DNA of 54,613 bases from Candidatus Poseidonia sp. (GTDB taxonomy: Archaea > Thermoplasmatota > Poseidoniia > Poseidoniales > Poseidoniaceae), in assembly GCA_030827365.1 (NCBI GenBank), contig JAUREO010000008.1, forward strand, positions 1 to 54,613. Reading direction: 5' to 3'. Shown piece by piece: positions 51,016 to 54,613 of the stretch. The notes under the pieces are model-generated. The model saw only the letters and a list, made by a program, of their open reading frames with translations, was not told the DNA's origin and made no database searches. Within the stretch, counting starts at the first letter, position 1. The number at the start of each line of letters is the position of its first letter. The position numbers were made by a program, and so were the translations under genes.

Positions 51016-51026
51016 GTGTATTTAAA
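51016..51026. promoter_or_regulatory. AT-rich TATA-like element between tfb and the aconitase-family gene
   Basis: GTGTATTTAAA reads as TTTAAATACAC on the minus strand, about 55 bases before the tfb start, and as TATTTAAA on the plus strand. A second box (TATTTATGAT, 51051-51060) could serve the plus-strand gene. The plus-strand leader also holds a small GCAAA-TCT-TTTGC inverted repeat (51082-51094). Confidence 0.35.
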
Positions 51027-51146
51027 GTTTTCATAATCCCTTAATAATGATATTTATGATAAGATTTCCCAAATCGTCTCCGCAAATCTTTTGCAGAAGC
51101 CGAACGGGTTAAACATGGGAGACACCTCCAGTGGCTTGGGGATGAA

Positions 51147-53135
51147 ATGGAAGGGCAGGCAACACCTCGAACAGTTCACCTTGACCCTAATAAAAGAGTC
51201 CTTTTTCTAACCAAGGATTTGAACCTCATCCGAAAGCAGTTGTATGATGGATTAGATCTTCGGATGGAGGATCTTCGGATGGAAGATCTGCTTGACGACA
51301 TTAACACCGATGTGATGACACCAGCGTGGGTGTGTTTTGACCACCGCCCAGAAGATATCGCAAAGAATGCTTATGCAGGTTTGATGCACAATGGACTTAG
51401 AGTATTTTCAGAAAATGCGTTGTTGAATGGTAATTTTGAAGTCATTGTATCCGGCCAGCGAAAAGGTACTGGTTCGAGTCGAGAAACAGCAGCACAGTGC
51501 GAACGCTGGGCCGGGATTCGAATTGTCATCGCAGCATCATTCGCACCAATTCATGAACGAAATAACATCAATTTAGGCCAACTCATGGGTGATTATTCTA
51601 TGTTGGAGAGGTTGCAAAATGGTGAGGAAATTCAGCTTAACGAATTTACAAACAAATACGATCCAGTTACCAAGCTCATTCTTGAGCACGGGGGATTATT
51701 TCCATTCGCCCAAGCCCTCAACGATGGAAGTATTCAACTCCCTCCAATATCAACACCATTTCGACCTATGACTATGGCTGAAAAAATCATCGCGAACAAC
51801 CTTGTTAGGCAACCAGTCGGCCAATGTGTTCAACCAGGAGATCCCGTTATCGTAGAAGTCCAAGGGGGCTATTCGCACGAGTTTACGACGGCTCAGGTTC
51901 ATGATTTTTTATCTGAAGAATACGGTTCGGATTACTCTCTTCCAAATCCTTCAAAATTTGCCGTATTTGAAGATCATCTTCTCTATGCTCACCATAATCC
52001 AAAATTCATTCCTTTCATAGACAAAGTCGAAACACTTCGACGTTTGCAAAAAGAGTTTCAGGTTCACACTAAAGTTCGTGATTATTCTGCAGTCGATGGT
52101 GTATCGCCGGGAATTTGCCATCAAGTTGCCCGTGAAGAATTCATCGAAATAGGCGATTTCATCCAAGCAACAGATTCGCATACCTGCATGGGTGGTGCAT
52201 CAAATGCATTGACATGGGGCGTGGGGGCAACTGAATACGCCAATCTCATCAGTGCTGGTTTTACCTTTGTAAAAGTACCAGAATCCATTCGTTTCAACCT
52301 TGTTGGTAATCTTCACCCAGGCTGCACAGCGAAAGATGTGATGTTGTTTATTTTAGCAGACCATGCTCGAAAAGAATTGACGCTCAATCGAAGCATGGAA
52401 TTTGGTGGCTCAGGACTTGCATCCTTGTCCATCGATGAGCGGGCAACATTGTGCAATATGGCCACAGAATGTTCCGGAAGAACAGGAATTTGCGAAGCTG
52501 ACGATGCTTTAATCGATTGGCTTATTTCCTCTCAACCACATTTATCTCGCTCTGCCCAAGAAAATAAAATAATCGCCCCCGATGAAGGAGCCGAATACGC
52601 AGGAGGCATACATACTATTGATTTGTCCAATATTGTACCTATGGTAGCACACCCCGGCGATCCAGACAAAGGGATTCCAAGCGACCCAACAAATGGTGCT
52701 AAGATTTCTCAAATAGGCGATGTATCGATCAATATCGCATACGGGGGGTCGTGCACCGCTGGTAAAATTGACGATATTTCATACTACGCCCAAGTCTGTC
52801 AAGCAGCAAAAAATGCAGGCTTGAAAGTCCACGATGGTGTCGAATTTTTCATTCAATATGGCTCAAAACATGTCAAAGATGTTGCCGTTGCAAATGGTTG
52901 GCACCAACTTTTCCTTGATGTCGGAGTGAATATCATCGATCCTGGTTGCGGGGCTTGTATAGGGGCAGGGCCTGGCGTCTCCACGGAAGAACATCAAGTA
53001 ACAGTTTCAGCCATAAATCGAAATTTCCAAGGCCGGTCCGGTCCAGGAAAATTATACCTTGCAAGCCCACTCACCGTCGCTGCGAGCGCGTTTACTGGAA
53101 AGATATCTTCTTGGCACAAAGAACTCTTTGTTTGA
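51147..53135 (+). CDS. Aconitase/isopropylmalate isomerase family enzyme with swivel domain first
   Basis: The 662-residue hydro-lyase has its swivel domain at the N-terminus, marked by GTGSSRE (107-113) and RIVIAASFAPIHERN, and the catalytic Fe-S domains after about residue 210. The order is inverted relative to aconitase A (catalytic then swivel) and resembles AcnB without its HEAT domain, or a LeuD-LeuC fusion. Iron-sulfur ligands: Cys536 (GGSCTAGK), Cys601 and Cys604 (GCGAC). The usual GSCTNGR/SGR motif reads GSCTAGK, so a substrate-contacting Asn and Arg are changed; DSHTCMGG has an extra Cys347. Probably an isomerase acting on a tricarboxylate or malate derivative, substrate unresolved. 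The ATG 51147 follows GGGGATGA. Confidence 0.85.
   Translation: MEGQATPRTVHLDPNKRVLFLTKDLNLIRKQLYDGLDLRMEDLRMEDLLDDINTDVMTPAWVCFDHRPEDIAKNAYAGLMHNGLRVFSENALLNGNFEVIVSGQRKGTGSSRETAAQCERWAGIRIVIAASFAPIHERNNINLGQLMGDYSMLERLQNGEEIQLNEFTNKYDPVTKLILEHGGLFPFAQALNDGSIQLPPISTPFRPMTMAEKIIANNLVRQPVGQCVQPGDPVIVEVQGGYSHEFTTAQVHDFLSEEYGSDYSLPNPSKFAVFEDHLLYAHHNPKFIPFIDKVETLRRLQKEFQVHTKVRDYSAVDGVSPGICHQVAREEFIEIGDFIQATDSHTCMGGASNALTWGVGATEYANLISAGFTFVKVPESIRFNLVGNLHPGCTAKDVMLFILADHARKELTLNRSMEFGGSGLASLSIDERATLCNMATECSGRTGICEADDALIDWLISSQPHLSRSAQENKIIAPDEGAEYAGGIHTIDLSNIVPMVAHPGDPDKGIPSDPTNGAKISQIGDVSINIAYGGSCTAGKIDDISYYAQVCQAAKNAGLKVHDGVEFFIQYGSKHVKDVAVANGWHQLFLDVGVNIIDPGCGACIGAGPGVSTEEHQVTVSAINRNFQGRSGPGKLYLASPLTVAASAFTGKISSWHKELFV
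51255..51284 (+). repeat. In-frame 15-base tandem duplication inside the aconitase-family gene
   Basis: GATCTTCGGATGGAG is followed directly by GATCTTCGGATGGAA, then a third partial unit GATCTG. It encodes DLRME twice near residue 40, in a loop of the swivel domain. Near-perfect copies indicate a recent slippage event that keeps the frame. Confidence 0.75.
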
Positions 53136-53167
53136 TAATCAACGAATAATCTAGTAAAAGTCGGAAA

Positions 53168-53181
53168 ATGCGGCTCCGCAT
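53168..53181. other. Short hairpin after the aconitase-family gene
   Basis: ATGCG-GCTC-CGCAT, followed shortly by TTGATTTT, lies 32 bases after the stop at 53135 and could end that transcript. The remaining gap to top6B (to 53279) shows no other clear element. Confidence 0.3.
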
Positions 53182-53279
53182 CTTGATTTTACGATGAGAT
53201 TTTAAGATGAGTGGGCTCGCTGCTCGTTGTACTACTGGCCCAACGTTGTGATGACAAAGGAGTACCAGGGGGGTTGAAA

Positions 53280-54613
53280 ATGGAAATTGCAGAACGTCTC
53301 GCATCTCAACAAAAACAAGTTGCAATATCGGAGTTTTTTGAAAAGAACAAGCATTTTCTTGGATTTGATTCATCCATTCGTTCACTCATTACTGCGGTAA
53401 AAGAAGCAGTTGACAATGCTCTTGATGCCTGCGAAGAAGCACGAATTCTGCCCGATATCTTTATCCAAATTACAAAAATTGATGATAAGAAAAATATCAT
53501 TGAGTTACTAATTGAGGACAATGGGCCAGGGATTCCCAAGAAAAGCATAGAGAAAGTCTTCGGACAACTTTTGTTCGGTTCGAGGTTTCATGCAATTCGT
53601 CAATCCCGCGGACAACAAGGTATCGGGATTACTGGCGTTGTCATGTACAGTCAATTGACGACAGGTCGAAAGACCAGCGTTCGTTCAAAAATCAAAACAG
53701 AGGCTACAGCATCCGTTGTTAAGATTGGTTTGGATACGAGGGCGAATAAAGCGATAAAAGAAGGCGAAGACCGAGAAATTTGGATAGGACGTGACGGAGA
53801 GCCCAAAGAACATGGACTTGAAATTCGTACACGAATGAAAGGAAAATATCAGAAAGGTCGCCAAAGCGTTTGGCAATATTTACGCATGACCAGCATCGTC
53901 AACCCACACGCTGACATTACATATGTTGACCCGGATGGTGAAACATTTCACTGGCCGAGAGTGACAGAACGCCTTCCAACCAAAGTGGAAGCGATAAAAC
54001 CTCACCCCCACGGAATTGAGCTTGGCGCACTACAACGTATGCTTCGAGAATCTAAAGACTCGAAAATGACAATATTTTTGCGCAATAATTTCAGCGGAAT
54101 TTCTGCAAGGGCAACAAAAGAATTACTCATCGCTGCGGATATCGAGGAGAAAGTAAAACCTCCTTCGATGGCACCAGAGCAAATCCGTGCATTACTCGAG
54201 GCTTTTCAAGGCGATCGTCTGCACGAAGGAAAGCCGATTAAACTGCTTAATCCACCCACCAATTGTCTTTCTCCTATTGAAGAATTACTCATCAAAAAGG
54301 GCCTTTCAAAAACTATTGATTCAAAATTCGTAACCACAATGACAAGGGCACCCACTGTATCATCTGGAAATCCTTTCCAGGTCGAAGTTGGATTGATTTT
54401 CGGTGAAGGTATGGCAGCCGACAAACCCGTTGAAATTCTTAGGTTTGCAAATCGCGTACCACTCATGTATCAACAGGGTGGATGTTTGCTTACCAAGGCC
54501 ATCGAAAGTGTGGATTGGCGTCAATATGGGCTCGAGCAAGCGGGTGGAAAAGGTATTCCCAAGGGGCCTGCTGCATTATTGGTTCATTTAGCGAGTACAA
54601 ATGTCCAATTTAC
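53280..54613 (+). CDS. top6B: DNA topoisomerase VI subunit B, 5' part
   Basis: The first 444 codons reach the window edge without a stop. The GHKL ATPase domain is clear: [15 protein letters not shown] with the catalytic Glu and Asn, EDNGPGIP, and [16 protein letters not shown] helix-2-turn-helix and transducer domain follow ([15 protein letters not shown], with [20 protein letters not shown]). Topoisomerase VI relaxes and decatenates DNA with subunit A (Spo11-like), whose gene often lies next to top6B and would be expected beyond the edge. The ATG at 53280 ([20 protein letters not shown]) matches the family start. Confidence 0.96.
   Translation, partial: MEIAERLASQQKQVAISEFFEKNKHFLGFDSSIRSLITAVKEAVDNALDACEEARILPDIFIQITKIDDKKNIIELLIEDNGPGIPKKSIEKVFGQLLFGSRFHAIRQSRGQQGIGITGVVMYSQLTTGRKTSVRSKIKTEATASVVKIGLDTRANKAIKEGEDREIWIGRDGEPKEHGLEIRTRMKGKYQKGRQSVWQYLRMTSIVNPHADITYVDPDGETFHWPRVTERLPTKVEAIKPHPHGIELGALQRMLRESKDSKMTIFLRNNFSGISARATKELLIAADIEEKVKPPSMAPEQIRALLEAFQGDRLHEGKPIKLLNPPTNCLSPIEELLIKKGLSKTIDSKFVTTMTRAPTVSSGNPFQVEVGLIFGEGMAADKPVEILRFANRVPLMYQQGGCLLTKAIESVDWRQYGLEQAGGKGIPKGPAALLVHLASTNVQF

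Noticed and set aside
51115..51146. Upstream ATG (51115) as a start for the aconitase-family gene
   Set aside because: It is out of frame with the enzyme; the ATG at 51147 is in frame and preceded by GGGGATGA.
53136..53279. tRNA or other stable RNA gene between the aconitase-family gene and top6B
   Set aside because: No acceptor stem, T-loop (GTTCGA-type) or cloverleaf spacing was found; only a small hairpin is present.

Overview
The window comes from an archaeon, most likely a marine planktonic euryarchaeote of the Marine Group II type (Candidatus Poseidoniales). That placement is inferred from gene content; no rRNA or marker tree is available here. The archaeal core is clear: DnaG-type primase, transcription factor B, topoisomerase VI subunit B, a group II chaperonin, the archaeal 4-phosphopantoate-beta-alanine ligase, a KH-domain ATPase and a PhoU fused to an AbrB domain. 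Alongside it sit genes of bacterial flavour (PurH, PurN, ExoIII, NadC, GcvH, RNase HI, GtrA) and a very long secreted protein with a C-terminal membrane anchor. The DNA is moderately AT-rich and tightly packed. No tRNA, rRNA, CRISPR array, insertion sequence or prophage was seen, and no gene-free stretch exceeds 300 bases (the longest is about 250).

Layout. 1-3768: edge of a membrane protein, then a phosphate module (AbrB-PhoU regulator and a Pit transporter fused to a DUF47 domain), each gene preceded by the same short palindrome. 3849-11141: a Gfo/Idh/MocA oxidoreductase, a small membrane protein, an ATPase/KH protein without PIN domain, a divergent thermosome, PurH, a DUF454 protein and PurN. 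11092-13005: a minus-strand run (TerB-like, AlkD-like, small helical, MobA-like). 13189-20862: DnaG, a proline-tailed membrane protein, a 903-residue helical protein and a membrane-anchored TPR protein. 20915-25017: thioredoxin-like, glyoxalase-like, Lrp regulator, enolase, YdeI-CDGSH and CoA-binding proteins. 25091-27401: a redox operon (SDR, FAD enzyme, Rieske protein). 27525-32579: the giant secreted protein. 32609-37453: ExoIII, a second FAD enzyme, NadC, phosphopantothenate synthesis and an isocitrate/isopropylmalate dehydrogenase. 37648-39353: three unknown proteins. 39391-41416: nucleotide-sugar genes. 41379-45823: DUF2237, glutaredoxin, two tandem TerB-like proteins, an orphan adenine-type DNA methyltransferase and a THEP1 NTPase. 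45870-54613: GcvH, RNase HI, a GalU-like enzyme, a HEAT-repeat protein, TFB, an aconitase-family enzyme with its swivel domain first, and the 5' part of top6B.

How the genes work together. Phosphate uptake and its control are adjacent. Purine synthesis (PurH, PurN), NAD (NadC) and CoA (phosphopantothenate synthetase) are represented by single steps. Two sugar nucleotidyltransferases plus a short UDP-sugar dehydrogenase and GtrA point to surface glycan synthesis. Convergent genes repeatedly end within a few bases of each other or overlap, so transcription of opposing units must stop inside neighbouring coding sequence. Translation signals are mixed: some genes have GGAGG/GGTGAT sites (including several with TTG or GTG starts), others have a TATA-like box about 25 bases before the start codon, as expected of leaderless mRNAs.

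The best leads for new biology are the TerB-TerB-methyltransferase locus, the swivel-first aconitase-family enzyme, the SDR-FAD-Rieske operon, the divergent chaperonin, and the secreted protein with a von Willebrand A domain set inside a beta-propeller.
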